Source: JBNJFY01 sp051747265
GTDB lineage: Bacteria > Bacteroidota > Rhodothermia > Balneolales > Balneolaceae
Reading direction: 5' to 3'
Length of the DNA: 64,000 nucleotides
Assembly: GCA_051747265.1 (NCBI GenBank)
Contig: JBNJFY010000010.1
Location: 91,694 to 155,693 of the forward strand
The position numbers and the translations under genes were made by a program. The notes under the pieces were generated by a model. That model searched no databases. It saw only the letters and a list, made by a program, of their open reading frames with translations, and had not been told where the DNA came from. This document shows, in pieces, positions 49,212 through 58,628 of the stretch (position 1 is its first letter; each line of letters opens with the position of its first letter).

Positions 49212-50090
49212 ATGGAGACTATTGAAATATTAGGCTATACCCTGGAAGAATGGCTAACCGTACCATGGGTTATAACAACCGGTCGCATATTGGCAGTGTT
49301 GGCGATTGGTTTACCTATAGTTGGGATTTTGCGCCACTGGTTGCAAAAGTGGATATCCACGCATTACAGCACGCACTATTCCATGTTGGCCAGTAAGGCG
49401 GTTACCTACACCGGCTTTAGTATCATTGGGGTATACATCATGCAAATTCTGGGATTTAGTTTAGCCCCATTACTAGGTGCGGCCGGTATTGTGGGTATTG
49501 CTCTGGGTTTTGCTTCTCAGACTAGTGTTTCCAATATCATCAGTGGACTCTTTCTGATCGTAGAGCAACCGTTTAGGGTTGATGATATCGTTACCATTGA
49601 TAATACGACGGGGGTAGTGCTTTCCATAGATGTTCTATCTGTCAAATTGCGAACATTTGATAACAAATTTGTTCGCGTACCTAATGAGAGTATCATCAAG
49701 ACTCAGGTGACCAACAATACACGTTTCCCCATACGTCGCTTTAACGGTACGATTTCAGTTGCATACGGTGAAGATATCGGCCGGGTGAAAGAGATTCTTT
49801 TGGATATTGCCGAGAAAAATGAATTTGCGCTGAGTGAGCCGGAGCCGAGAGTCATCTTTGATAACTATGGGCAGTCCTCCATCGATCTGCTTTTTCTGGT
49901 GTGGGCGGAACGCGATGATTGGTTACAACTAAAAGATACGATCAATCAAGAAGTGAAAGATCGGTTTGATCAAGAGGGCATTGAGATTCCGTTTCCTCAT
50001 GTCTCTTTGTATGCCGGTAAGCATTCAGCACCAATCTCAATTGTTCAAAATGATTCCACCGCTGAAGGAACAACGCAATCATCGGCATGA
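49212..50090 (+). CDS. mscS: Small-conductance mechanosensitive channel, MscS family
   Basis: MscS-type channel of about 292 residues releasing solutes on hypo-osmotic shock. Three membrane helices lie in the first 110 residues; the pore helix is Gly/Ala-rich (PLLGAAGIVGIALGFASQTSVSNIISGLFLI), followed by the conserved QPFRVDDIVTIDNTTGVV strand, the RVPNESIIKTQVTN segment and a cytoplasmic C-terminal domain. I use ATG 49212, preceded by TAGGTG at suitable distance, rather than GTG 49206. It forms an operon with the DUF432-like gene before it. Confidence 0.93.
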   Translation: METIEILGYTLEEWLTVPWVITTGRILAVLAIGLPIVGILRHWLQKWISTHYSTHYSMLASKAVTYTGFSIIGVYIMQILGFSLAPLLGAAGIVGIALGFASQTSVSNIISGLFLIVEQPFRVDDIVTIDNTTGVVLSIDVLSVKLRTFDNKFVRVPNESIIKTQVTNNTRFPIRRFNGTISVAYGEDIGRVKEILLDIAEKNEFALSEPEPRVIFDNYGQSSIDLLFLVWAERDDWLQLKDTINQEVKDRFDQEGIEIPFPHVSLYAGKHSAPISIVQNDSTAEGTTQSSA

Positions 50091-50211
50091 TTCTGTCCGG
50101 TTACTAGCGGCGCAGTAATCTTAATATTCATTTTGAAACAAATATTAGAAAATTTTGTAAGGAATAGTCCGCGAATGGATCAATACCACAAAAAGAAGAA
50201 GGAGTGGATCT

Positions 50212-50691
50212 ATGGTATTAGTTGCGGTACTATCAACAAGCATTTTTATTGGGTTATCATTGTATTGGTTTGCGGAGCAAAAACCGGGTAAAGGGCAACG
50301 ATTTGCAATCATCAGTGCTATTCAACAGAGAGATAAAACACGGCTGCGATTACTAGCTGCTCAGCCCAGACATCGTGAAGTGAGAACCCAGGAAGGAGAT
50401 ACCCCGCTTCATATAGTAACTCGCCTTAATGCTGTGGAAATGGCACACATTTTATTGGAGGCGGGCGTAGATCCCAATGTGCAGAATAATCACGGCTATA
50501 CTCCCTTGATGATTGCAGCGGATCGCGGATATAGTCGTATGGCTCATGTTTTATTATCTGGTGGAGCTAATCCGGCATATCAGTCAAGATCCGGTAAAAC
50601 CGCCGGTGAGTTGGCCACTTCCAAGAATCATAAAGATTTGATTTATCTCCTGGATCAAACTTCTATTCATAATGGTTCGATGGTGAGTTAA
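50212..50691 (+). CDS. Membrane-anchored ankyrin-repeat protein
   Basis: A 159-residue protein with one N-terminal membrane helix (VLVAVLSTSIFIGLSLYWFA) and then about three ankyrin repeats: EGDTPLHIVTRLNAVEMAHILLEAGVDPNVQNNHG, YTPLMIAADRGYSRMAHVLLSGGANP, and a partial one starting KTAGELATSKNHKDLIYLL. A good AAGGAG ribosome site lies 8 bases before ATG 50212. Ankyrin repeats mediate protein contacts; the partner is unknown. It lies 121 bases after the MscS gene. Confidence 0.85.
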   Translation: MVLVAVLSTSIFIGLSLYWFAEQKPGKGQRFAIISAIQQRDKTRLRLLAAQPRHREVRTQEGDTPLHIVTRLNAVEMAHILLEAGVDPNVQNNHGYTPLMIAADRGYSRMAHVLLSGGANPAYQSRSGKTAGELATSKNHKDLIYLLDQTSIHNGSMVS

Positions 50692-50812
50692 ACTTCGCTC
50701 TTTCCAAATTAGCTTCTCTACTAATGAATGGTTTTGGTAATGTTTTGCGTTTATTATAACGTAGTAACAAAGCATTAAACAAACGCCTAATTGATTTAGT
50801 CAGGAGTTGAAC

Positions 50813-51964
50813 ATGAAGAAGATTTCAGTGAAGAATCTGGATGATGTGAGAAGCATTATAGGGCAGCTGAAACAACCGATAGTAAGTATTTACATGCCTA
50901 CCCAACGTAAGGGCGGGCAATCAGAAGGGGATATAACCCACCTGAAGAACCAAATTGGGATTGCGCATGATCAACTTTTAGAACTGGGTTATAAATCCAG
51001 AGCGGCTGATGAGTTTTTGTCTGAATTAAAAAAACTGCTTAAGAACCATCAGTTTTGGACTTTTCGAACTGAGGGATTGGGTTTGTTGGTTACCCCTGAT
51101 GAAATTTATCAAATAGATCTTCATGACGAACCTCAAATAGTGACTTATGTAAATGATGAACCCTATATACTCCCCTTGATTAATGAGGCGAATCGTTATC
51201 AACCTCATTTCTTGCTGGCCCTAAGTTTAAATAATGTTCGATTATTGCGAGCGATTGGGAATGATATCAAAGATTTTACTCCGAAAGATATTCCCGTGAG
51301 CTTAGATGAGTATTTAAAGTTTGATGTGGAGCAAAAGCATCTTCAGGGCCATTCAACGGGCGGCGGTGGCGAGCGAACCTTCCATGGCCATGCCGATATA
51401 TCGAGTACCAAAAAGAAAAATATTGAAAACTTTTTGGCGCAGATTGAAAATGAAGTCACCTCTGTGATGAGAAATTATGAAGAGCCGCTTTATCTATGTG
51501 GTGTAGACGATGTGATCTCCATCTATAAAGAAGTGAATCATTATGATGGTCTGGAAACCCAAACGCTAAGTGGTAGCCCAGAGAAGATGAGTAATGAGGA
51601 ATTGGCCGGTCAGGTGTATCATTTTCAATTTGCGAAAATTGAAGAGGAGATCAATCAGTATCGCGATCGGTATAAAGATTTACGTAACACGGAAAAATCC
51701 GGACGTCAACTCAGTGACGTGGTCAAAGCGGCGGTATTTGGCAAAGTGGATACCCTGTTTGTTGATTTGGCTAATAATCTGACCTGGGGAAAAGTAGATA
51801 AGGATGCCCACGAAGTTCATCGCATGGATTCCCCAGGCGAGGATGCCGTTGAGCTATTTAACCACGCCGCGTTACACACACTCAATAACAACGGTCGTGT
51901 TTACGCTCAGCCCCGGGAAAATAATCCCGAGCATTTGCCACTAGCTGCAATCTATCGATACTAA
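50813..51964 (+). CDS. baeRF-family protein (bacterial archaeo-eukaryotic release factor homologue)
   Basis: A 383-residue soluble protein. The N-terminal part has the baeRF pattern PIVSIYMPTQRKGGQSEGDITHLKNQI and GLGLLVTPDE; the middle holds a His/Gly-rich loop (GHSTGGGGERTFHGH) where the release-factor-like catalytic loop would lie; the C-terminus (AVFGKVDTLFVDLANNLTWGKVD, HAALHTLNNNGRVYAQP) is an L7Ae-like domain. The family is related to eRF1/Vms1 and proposed to act on stalled ribosomes or peptidyl-tRNA. I place the start at ATG 50813 after a perfect AGGAG, not at the in-frame TTG 50807. It is a single gene with a terminator. Confidence 0.75.
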   Translation: MKKISVKNLDDVRSIIGQLKQPIVSIYMPTQRKGGQSEGDITHLKNQIGIAHDQLLELGYKSRAADEFLSELKKLLKNHQFWTFRTEGLGLLVTPDEIYQIDLHDEPQIVTYVNDEPYILPLINEANRYQPHFLLALSLNNVRLLRAIGNDIKDFTPKDIPVSLDEYLKFDVEQKHLQGHSTGGGGERTFHGHADISSTKKKNIENFLAQIENEVTSVMRNYEEPLYLCGVDDVISIYKEVNHYDGLETQTLSGSPEKMSNEELAGQVYHFQFAKIEEEINQYRDRYKDLRNTEKSGRQLSDVVKAAVFGKVDTLFVDLANNLTWGKVDKDAHEVHRMDSPGEDAVELFNHAALHTLNNNGRVYAQPRENNPEHLPLAAIYRY

Positions 51965-52004
51965 AAACTGAGTAAGTATAGAAAAAGCTGATTTATAATT
52001 TGAG

Positions 52005-52036
52005 GGCGAACTACCATTGGTGGTTCGCCTTTTTTT
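52005..52036 (+). terminator. Terminator of the baeRF gene
   Basis: GGCGAACTACC (52005-52015) pairs with GGTGGTTCGCC (52019-52029) around a 3-base loop, followed by seven T. Confidence 0.88.
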
Positions 52037-52123
52037 GTGAAAATTTGCTAATCATTTAATGTTGAATTCAAGGTGTGTATCTGATAACATAGTAGCGCAA
52101 AAATTCACTATGTATCGCTAATT

Positions 52124-53020
52124 ATGAAGAAAGTATTAATATTCGCGCTGCTCCTGTTGGTGCAGGTCCCATTGTTTTCCCAAAGTAATACCTTGGACTC
52201 ATTGAATGTGCTACTAGTAACCGCGCATCCGGATGATGATGCCTTGTTTACGGCTACTGTGTATAAGATGACTCATCTGCTAGGTGGTCATGTAGATCTG
52301 GCGCTGATCACTAATGGGGAAGGTGGATACAACTATTCCACGCTGAGTGAAGATCTGTATGGCAAGAATTTGGATCAGGAGGAAGTTGGACGCGCTTATT
52401 TACCCGGGATCCGTAAAAAGGAACTGATATCCGGTGGCCAAATAATGGGTATTCGGAATTACTTTTTTATGGATCAGGTGGATGATGAATATAGTGAAGA
52501 TGTGAAACGACCATTAAACCGCTGGGAACTGGATGAAGTGGCTGATGAATTCGCGGATATATTTGCGGCTCAACAGTACGATTATGTGTTGGTATTAATG
52601 CCAGTGAAATCCACCCATGCGCATCACAAAGCTTCTGCGGTACTGGCTCTACGTGCGGTTAACCAGCTGCCCCGGGAACGACGCCCGTTGGTGTTGGTTG
52701 GAACCAGTCAAAATCCAGAGAACCAAAATACAACCGATTACACACAGCTGGAAGGCTATCCCAGTACGGCTATAGATACCAGTGTCGGACCTTTTGTTAT
52801 CGATCGACGGCAAAAGTTTGGCAAGAAAGACCGCTTGAATTTCGACATTATTCGGAATTGGGTGATTGCCGAACATAAATCGCAGGGCACGATGCAGCTA
52901 TACATGAATTCCGGCCGGGTGGAACAATATTGGTACTTATCATCCAACCCAAAAGCGGGTATAGAACCTACTCAATCACTGTTTCGTCAATTGAAAAAGG
53001 CTGTTCCTACAATTGATTAG
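52124..53020 (+). CDS. Exported PIG-L family deacetylase
   Basis: A LmbE/PIG-L zinc deacetylase of 298 residues with a signal peptide (LIFALLLLVQVPLFSQ). The zinc/catalytic motif is AHPDDD (H35, D37, D38), and a second ligand motif HAHH is near residue 165. The family removes N-acetyl groups from sugar-containing substrates such as GlcNAc derivatives. A secreted form may act on surface or environmental glycans. It overlaps the convergent minus-strand gene by 14 bases at the 3' ends. Confidence 0.87.
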   Translation: MKKVLIFALLLLVQVPLFSQSNTLDSLNVLLVTAHPDDDALFTATVYKMTHLLGGHVDLALITNGEGGYNYSTLSEDLYGKNLDQEEVGRAYLPGIRKKELISGGQIMGIRNYFFMDQVDDEYSEDVKRPLNRWELDEVADEFADIFAAQQYDYVLVLMPVKSTHAHHKASAVLALRAVNQLPRERRPLVLVGTSQNPENQNTTDYTQLEGYPSTAIDTSVGPFVIDRRQKFGKKDRLNFDIIRNWVIAEHKSQGTMQLYMNSGRVEQYWYLSSNPKAGIEPTQSLFRQLKKAVPTID

Positions 53021-53507
53021 TAGAGCTGAGCTTTTTCCACTGTTTAATCCGATATTGGGTATGGGCGTCAACAACGGTTAACCAGTCTTTCCCATTTAAA
53101 TGACCTAACAGGATATCTTCTTCGCTAACCCTCTGCATCCAATTTGGTTGAGCAAATTGTAGACCGGCCCACAAATCGCGCCATTCCGTAAAACGTTGAT
53201 TCAGCCATACCCGATCAATGGGTTGGTGTTCCACAGACATTGATTGATAATGTTGTTCCAGTTTATCCGGCCAACTGCGAGTCCATAGAACATATCGGCC
53301 CAAAAAAGTGGGAGACCGTTCAGGCTGATCGGAAGATTTCAGAAGGGTATGAAGCCTGCGAACAATTTCAATATTGATATTGTATAAGGGCTTTAATACT
53401 TGGGCGGCATTGGATATTTCTGATTGTCGATTACCGAAAAGATAGGGAGCGGTGATACGCTGTACAGATTCTTCAATCGACTGAATCAATGAGTGCTTCA
53501 TCGGCAT
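53007..53507 (-). CDS. Hypothetical protein coupled to the RamB-like regulator
   Basis: A 166-residue soluble, mainly helical protein, rich in Trp, Gln and Arg (SEISNAAQVLKPLYNINIEIVRRLHTLL; LGRYVLWTRSWPDKLEQHYQS; QRFTEWRDLWAGLQFAQPNWMQ). No family is recognised. Its start (ATG 53507, or 53501) lies inside the 3' end of the regulator gene, a 35-base overlap that implies translational coupling, so it should function with the regulator or its targets. Confidence 0.6.
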   Translation of the reverse strand: MPMKHSLIQSIEESVQRITAPYLFGNRQSEISNAAQVLKPLYNINIEIVRRLHTLLKSSDQPERSPTFLGRYVLWTRSWPDKLEQHYQSMSVEHQPIDRVWLNQRFTEWRDLWAGLQFAQPNWMQRVSEEDILLGHLNGKDWLTVVDAHTQYRIKQWKKLSSTNQL

Positions 53508-55005
53508 TTAACGATTTCATCAATGATTGTAGTGCTTCCTTACGGGCTTTAATCTTCTGGTCGTGTTGATGAACCGTAGGTTGTGAAGCTCGCACTTTAC
53601 AATCTGATATTCCACATCGCTCGCAACTCTCATTTACTTCACGTACATGAACGGCGTCATCATTCCAAAATCGGACTCTGCGTTTGAAACTTTCATCCAT
53701 GGCCAGTCCGATGGTTACACAGGAGTTGGTTTGTTCACTAAGTGATAAAGGACGGGCTAAAGAAATACAGAAATATTCATGATCTGTATTAGTATAGTAC
53801 GAGCGTTGCACGCCAACCAATGGATCAGTGTACCGCTTAACCTTCAATTCACGCTCTAAATCTTGTAGTAAAGTAATTGAAATCCAGCGACGACAGTAAT
53901 GTTCGTTGGGAATGCTATGTGGATTGTGCAATCGAGACAAGTGAAGCTCTTTGGTCAGCTCGTAATCGTCCATACCGGTTTGCTTGAAAAATCGCAGGAA
54001 AAATAGCTGCTCAAGCCCAAGCTCATGAGGTAACAATTGGGTCAGCCGGTGCATAAACATCTCGGGGGTTGCGTCGAAGTGATCCATGATGGCCAGAAAT
54101 TGCTCCGGTTGCCACTCCGAGGCTTTAAATAGATCTTTCAGGCGAGTGACCATGCCTTGTTTGGGCATCAATATGGCACTAGCCATATAGGAGGCCTTGA
54201 AATTATTTAAAATCTGATCGAAGGACTCTACATCTAACCAAGAAGAAGTTAATGCCCGCTCATCCAGATCCAGAATGGCGTAACTCAGTTCACGGGCCAG
54301 TACAAAGGCCTTCTGTGAGGCCATTAGCTCATCATTGACCAGAAATCGAGGAGGCTCCCCGGGGATGAAAATAGATCGAAAACCCTGCAACTTGGGATAG
54401 TCGTTAAGGGTTTCATAATCGATTATATAATTGAATCGATCTTTTAACAATTGCTCTAATTGAGCGACTTTTACAGTACGGTCCAACCCCCAAGATTGTT
54501 CTTGAGAGAGTTTTTTCGCTTCTACCTCCAACTCATCAAAGTAGTTATTGTGCAACTCCTGATACGACCGAAGTGTAGCAAACAAAAATTGTTCGACTTG
54601 CACATCATAATTTCGGGCAATTTCGATGAATGTGCTGATCAGCGCACTGAATCGAGCGGGATCATCAGACATCAATCCCATTAAGTCACTTACCTCGATG
54701 CCGAACATATTCAAGGGCATCTCGTGCAGCGTGTTGTTGCTGAGTAAATTGGAAAGCTGCTGTAGTCGCTCGCCTAGTTGCAGGGATACTAATTCATCGT
54801 AAGGCACATCCAGGGCATTGGCCAACGACATAATTTTATCGGCCTTGGGATATTTTTTCCCTTTCTCAATCTCATTGATATACGATGAGGAAACATTGGC
54901 TTTTTCGGAGAGCTCTTTGGTTGAATAGCCGTTTTGTAAGCGGTACTGCTTAAGCTTTAGTCCAAATATTACTCGTAAACTTTCTTCAGTGGTCATTTGA
55001 CCCAT
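53473..55005 (-). CDS. ramB: RamB/PrpR-type (ScfR) short-chain acyl-CoA responsive regulator
   Basis: A 510-residue XRE regulator. An HTH_3 domain lies at about 14-70 (KLKQYRLQNGYSTKELSEKANVSSSYINEIEKG). The middle, about 200-330, is a DUF955/IrrE-like domain whose zinc motif is degraded: VLARELSYAIL stands where HExxH is expected, as in the ScfR family. The C-terminal DUF2083-like domain ends with CERCGISDCKV; cysteines in this region bind an Fe-S cluster in mycobacterial PrpR. ScfR members (RamB, PrpR, MccR) control acetate and propionate metabolism, and RamB represses aceA/aceB in Corynebacterium. Here the gene is divergent from aceB-aceA with palindromes between, so the same target is likely. 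The exact ligand is inferred. Confidence 0.85.
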   Translation of the reverse strand: MGQMTTEESLRVIFGLKLKQYRLQNGYSTKELSEKANVSSSYINEIEKGKKYPKADKIMSLANALDVPYDELVSLQLGERLQQLSNLLSNNTLHEMPLNMFGIEVSDLMGLMSDDPARFSALISTFIEIARNYDVQVEQFLFATLRSYQELHNNYFDELEVEAKKLSQEQSWGLDRTVKVAQLEQLLKDRFNYIIDYETLNDYPKLQGFRSIFIPGEPPRFLVNDELMASQKAFVLARELSYAILDLDERALTSSWLDVESFDQILNNFKASYMASAILMPKQGMVTRLKDLFKASEWQPEQFLAIMDHFDATPEMFMHRLTQLLPHELGLEQLFFLRFFKQTGMDDYELTKELHLSRLHNPHSIPNEHYCRRWISITLLQDLERELKVKRYTDPLVGVQRSYYTNTDHEYFCISLARPLSLSEQTNSCVTIGLAMDESFKRRVRFWNDDAVHVREVNESCERCGISDCKVRASQPTVHQHDQKIKARKEALQSLMKSLNADEALIDSVD

Positions 55006-55045
55006 AAGCGAAATAATTTTCTCTGATAGTGTAATGAATTAATAT

Positions 55046-55059
55046 AACGAATTTTCGCT
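55046..55059. promoter_or_regulatory. Candidate operator near the ramB-like gene
   Basis: AACGAATTTTCGCT differs by one base from the perfect palindrome at 55391. It lies 41 bases upstream of the regulator start, fitting autoregulation. Confidence 0.5.
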
Positions 55060-55390
55060 GACCATCGATGACATTTTGGCGGTTATCAAAATCTCTATTG
55101 CGAATAATTAGAGTAGCTTCTAGCAGAATGCTTCGAGAATAGTAGTAGACAACGAAATGGTAAGGTTAGCTTTTAACTCATCCCTACATAAAATCATCAG
55201 TTGACCGTCATTGGAGTAAGCTAACTATGAGGCTTCGAAGTTGAGGTTGATTTGTAGAAACAGAGGCCATTAAATCGCACTAACAGATAATAAGCGATAG
55301 TCATAATAAGCATCAAATGTGAGTAGTAAATTCTAAAAAATGGGGAACAAGAAGATTTAAGGGCGATTAAAACATTAAAAAATCACTAAT

Positions 55391-55404
55391 AGCGAATTTT
55401 CGCT
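55391..55404. promoter_or_regulatory. Candidate operator upstream of aceB
   Basis: AGCGAA-tt-TTCGCT is a perfect inverted repeat 60 bases before the aceB start codon, followed after ten bases by a TATTCGCAA half-site (55414-55422). Confidence 0.55.
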
Positions 55405-55464
55405 TGATATTAATATTCGCAATCAGTTGATTGTTTGTAAGTCATAATCAAGTACGAGGATGGG

Positions 55465-57147
55465 ATGAAATCAGCAGAACCAACAGATACCAAATCCATT
55501 GATGAGGAGATCATCGAATTAGGACACGGGGTAACACTCCGTAAAGAATATTATTCACCAAGAGTACAGACACTGTTTACCGAGTCCGTAGTGAAGGCGC
55601 TATCGGAACTGCATCGATCTTTTAACGAAGAGCGGCAATCGTTGCTGTGGGCCCGAAAGGAGCGCCAAGATGAGTTTGATCAGGGGGCGGTACCTACCTA
55701 TTTAGCCAAAGACAGTGAAGCGGTTACCGGTGACTGGAAGGTAAGGGAACTCCCCGAAGATTTATTGCAACGCCGCGTTGAGATTACCGGCCCGGTAAAT
55801 TCGGCCAAAATGGTGATTAACATGCTCAGCCGAAATGATGCGGGTGATCGCGCGGATATGGCCATGCTTGATTTTGAAGACTCCATGAAGCCGACTTGGC
55901 TGAATGTGATTGATGGAGTGCACAATGTGATGGAAGCGGCAAAAGGCACTTTGGAGTTTGTAAAGCCGGCATCAGGTGATCAGGATGACGTGGTGTACAA
56001 GTTGGATCCGGAAGATATGGCCGGATTGATGGTGCGGGTTCGCGGGTTACATTTGAACGAAGAGCATGTGCGGGTCGATGGGGAGCCGATCCCCGCCGGA
56101 TTGTTTGACTTGGCGCTCTGCTATTTACATGCCGCGGAGTTACTTATTGAGCGCCATCGAACCCCCAAATTTTATGTCCCCAAATGTGAGCACTATCTGG
56201 AAGCCCGCTGGTGGGATAAACTGTTTACGGGCATCGAAGAAATTGCGGGACATGAGAAAGGAACGCTGCGAGCCACTTTTTTGATCGAAACTTTACCCGC
56301 GGCCTTTCAGGTAGAAGAAATTTTATACGCATTGCGTGAGCACGCAGCGGGATTAAATGTCGGGCGTTGGGATAAAATTTTCAGCGATATCAAAGTGTTG
56401 CGTACGCATGCGGATCGCATTATGCCCGATCGAGCTACCATCAATATGGAAAAGCCCTGGATGGATCAGTATGCCAAGCGATTGATCAAAATTTGTCATG
56501 AACGTGGGGCTTTAGCCATTGGGGGTATGTCGGCCTTCACGCCGGGTAAAAATGAGGAGCTTCGCAAGGAGCAAACCGCCAAAGTGGTAGCCGACAAACA
56601 GAATGAGTTTGATATCGGTCACGATGGCTGCTGGGTTTCCCATCCGTATTTCATCACACCGGCTATGCAGTGTTTTCCCCAGAAAAATCAACTGGATCGT
56701 ACACTGCCCGATCAGGATCGCTATCCCGAGTTGCTACCCGAGGGAGGAGGACCGATTACCGAAGACGGTTTGCGCACTAACATTCGCGTAGGTATCGGCT
56801 ATATGCAAGGCTGGAACCAGGACATTGGTTGTGTGGCCTGGGATAATCTGATGGAAGATCTGGCTACGCTGGAAATTTCACGCGCGCAGACCTGGCAATG
56901 GCTCCATCACCAGGTATCACTGGATGATGGACGCATGGTCACCAAAGAACTTGTCGAAACCATCTTCGATGAAGAACTCATCAAGATCTATAAAGAGGTA
57001 GCAGAAGTCATGAATGGCTCCACGGTACAACAGACCCGGGCTATTCAGAATCAATTCCGCGACGCAAAAGAGATGGCTTGCCAGATCTTTACGCTGGATG
57101 ATTTGCCCGACTTTCTGCATGACGCACTTGAACGGATCCAACTATAA
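55465..57147 (+). CDS. aceB: Malate synthase A
   Basis: Malate synthase condenses glyoxylate and acetyl-CoA to malate in the glyoxylate shunt. The 560-residue length suits isoform A. Signatures include MLDFEDSMKPTW, the catalytic-core TFLIETLPAAFQVEEILYALREHAAGLNVGRWDKIFS, the GGMSAFTPGK segment, HDGCWVSHP with the C-terminal acidic base region, and GCVAWDNLMEDLATLEISRAQTWQW. A GAGGA ribosome site lies 4 bases before ATG 55465. Isocitrate lyase follows after 37 bases in the same operon, and the RamB-like regulator is divergent. Confidence 0.96.
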   Translation: MKSAEPTDTKSIDEEIIELGHGVTLRKEYYSPRVQTLFTESVVKALSELHRSFNEERQSLLWARKERQDEFDQGAVPTYLAKDSEAVTGDWKVRELPEDLLQRRVEITGPVNSAKMVINMLSRNDAGDRADMAMLDFEDSMKPTWLNVIDGVHNVMEAAKGTLEFVKPASGDQDDVVYKLDPEDMAGLMVRVRGLHLNEEHVRVDGEPIPAGLFDLALCYLHAAELLIERHRTPKFYVPKCEHYLEARWWDKLFTGIEEIAGHEKGTLRATFLIETLPAAFQVEEILYALREHAAGLNVGRWDKIFSDIKVLRTHADRIMPDRATINMEKPWMDQYAKRLIKICHERGALAIGGMSAFTPGKNEELRKEQTAKVVADKQNEFDIGHDGCWVSHPYFITPAMQCFPQKNQLDRTLPDQDRYPELLPEGGGPITEDGLRTNIRVGIGYMQGWNQDIGCVAWDNLMEDLATLEISRAQTWQWLHHQVSLDDGRMVTKELVETIFDEELIKIYKEVAEVMNGSTVQQTRAIQNQFRDAKEMACQIFTLDDLPDFLHDALERIQL

Positions 57148-57184
57148 ACAGTCGCACTCAACGAATCAGTAAGGGGTAACACCA

Positions 57185-58453
57185 ATGAAATCAGCAGTAG
57201 AACTACAAAAAGCCTGGGCTGGAGAGCAGCGCTGGGCCAACATCAAGAGAAACTATTCCGCCAACGATGTCGTGAAGTTACGAGGCAGTTTTCAAGTCCA
57301 TCAAACCGTAGCCGAAATGGGCGCCCAGCGCTTGTGGAAATTGCTACATGAAGATGATTATGTAAACGCCCTGGGAGCCATGACCGGCAATCAAGCTATG
57401 CAGCAGGTGAAAGCCGGATTAAAAGCCATCTATTTAAGCGGATGGCAAGTGGCTGCCGACGCCAATATCGCCGGGCAGATGTATCCGGATCAGAGTTTGT
57501 ATCCCGCTAATAGTGGTCCTGAATTAGTCAAGAAAATCAACAAGACCCTGATGCGGGCCGATCAAATTCATCATATGGAGGGGGATGATTCCACCCATTG
57601 GATGGCACCCATCGTGGCCGATGCTGAAGCCGGTTTTGGTGGTCAGCTGAATGCATTTGAATTGATGAAAGCCTATATCGAAGCCGGAGCCGCCGGAGTT
57701 CATTTTGAAGATCAACTGGCTTCCGAGAAGAAATGTGGTCACTTGGGAGGAAAGGTACTAGTACCCACCTCACAATTTGAGAAAACGTTAACGGCCGCAC
57801 GTTTAGCTGCCGATGTATTAGATGTACCCACGTTGATTATTGCCCGAACCGATGCCAATGCGGCCGGATTGCTAACTAGCGATGTGGACGAACGCGATCA
57901 CCGATTTATGACCGGCGAACGTACCGCCGAAGGTTTTTATAAGACTAAAAACGGGCTGGATCAAGCCATCGCTCGTGGATTAGCCTACGCTCCCTATGCG
58001 GATCTGGTCTGGTGCGAAACCTCACATCCGGATCTGGATGAGGCGAAAGAATTTGCCGAAGCCATCCATAAGGAGTATCCGGGCAAGATGTTAGCCTACA
58101 ACTGCTCGCCATCCTTCAACTGGAAAAAGCATCTGGATGATGCCACCATCGCTAAGTTCCAGCGAGAACTGGGAGCCATGGGGTACAAATTCCAGTTTGT
58201 AACGCTGGCCGGGTTCCACGCTTTAAATTATGGAATGTTCGATCTGGCTCGTGGATACAAGCAAGAAGGCATGACCGCCTATTCCCGCTTGCAGGAGGCC
58301 GAGTTCGCCAGTGAAAAAGATGGCTACACTGCTACCAAACATCAGCGTGAAGTGGGAACCGGATACTTTGACGCGGTCAGTACGGCCATCAGCGGCGGCG
58401 AATCGTCCACATTGGCCCTGGTCGGATCCACCGAAGAAGAACAGTTTCACTAA
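57185..58453 (+). CDS. aceA: Isocitrate lyase
   Basis: Isocitrate lyase splits isocitrate into glyoxylate and succinate, the first step of the glyoxylate shunt. The catalytic loop KKCGHLGGKV is intact, with metal-binding VADAEAGFGG, IARTDANAA, and the NCSPSFNWKK substrate segment. The length (422) matches the bacterial short form. AAGGGG precedes the ATG. With aceB it allows growth on acetate or fatty acids. The fused oxoglutarate dehydrogenase elsewhere in the window competes for carbon at the same branch point. A terminator ends the operon. Confidence 0.97.
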   Translation: MKSAVELQKAWAGEQRWANIKRNYSANDVVKLRGSFQVHQTVAEMGAQRLWKLLHEDDYVNALGAMTGNQAMQQVKAGLKAIYLSGWQVAADANIAGQMYPDQSLYPANSGPELVKKINKTLMRADQIHHMEGDDSTHWMAPIVADAEAGFGGQLNAFELMKAYIEAGAAGVHFEDQLASEKKCGHLGGKVLVPTSQFEKTLTAARLAADVLDVPTLIIARTDANAAGLLTSDVDERDHRFMTGERTAEGFYKTKNGLDQAIARGLAYAPYADLVWCETSHPDLDEAKEFAEAIHKEYPGKMLAYNCSPSFNWKKHLDDATIAKFQRELGAMGYKFQFVTLAGFHALNYGMFDLARGYKQEGMTAYSRLQEAEFASEKDGYTATKHQREVGTGYFDAVSTAISGGESSTLALVGSTEEEQFH

Positions 58454-58515
58454 TGTAGCAAGAAGCTAATACGGGAGGTGGGAACACCTCCGGTTATCGC
58501 AATAATCCTTGGTTG

Positions 58516-58552
58516 AACCCTGCTCGATGGATAGTCGGGCAGGGTTTTTTTA
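58516..58552 (+). terminator. Terminator of the aceBA operon
   Basis: AACCCTGC (58516-58523) pairs with GCAGGGTT (58539-58546), with inner CG pairs, followed by seven T. Confidence 0.8.
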
Positions 58553-58628
58553 TTGGTTGGAAATCTGGTATGGTTGCTAAAAACCAATGCTTAACTACTA
58601 TGTACAGATAGGTTAATACGTACTGTTC

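Larger units (their letters stand above)
55006..55464. promoter_or_regulatory. 459-base divergent regulatory region between ramB-like gene and aceBA
   Basis: No gene. It carries repeated GCGAA/TTCGC elements: AGCGAA at 55007, AACGAATTTTCGCT at 55046-55059, TTGCGAATA at 55099, the perfect AGCGAATTTTCGCT at 55391-55404 and TATTCGCAA at 55414. They cluster at the two ends, next to each divergent start. This is the expected layout for a regulator controlling itself and the glyoxylate genes. Confidence 0.6.
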
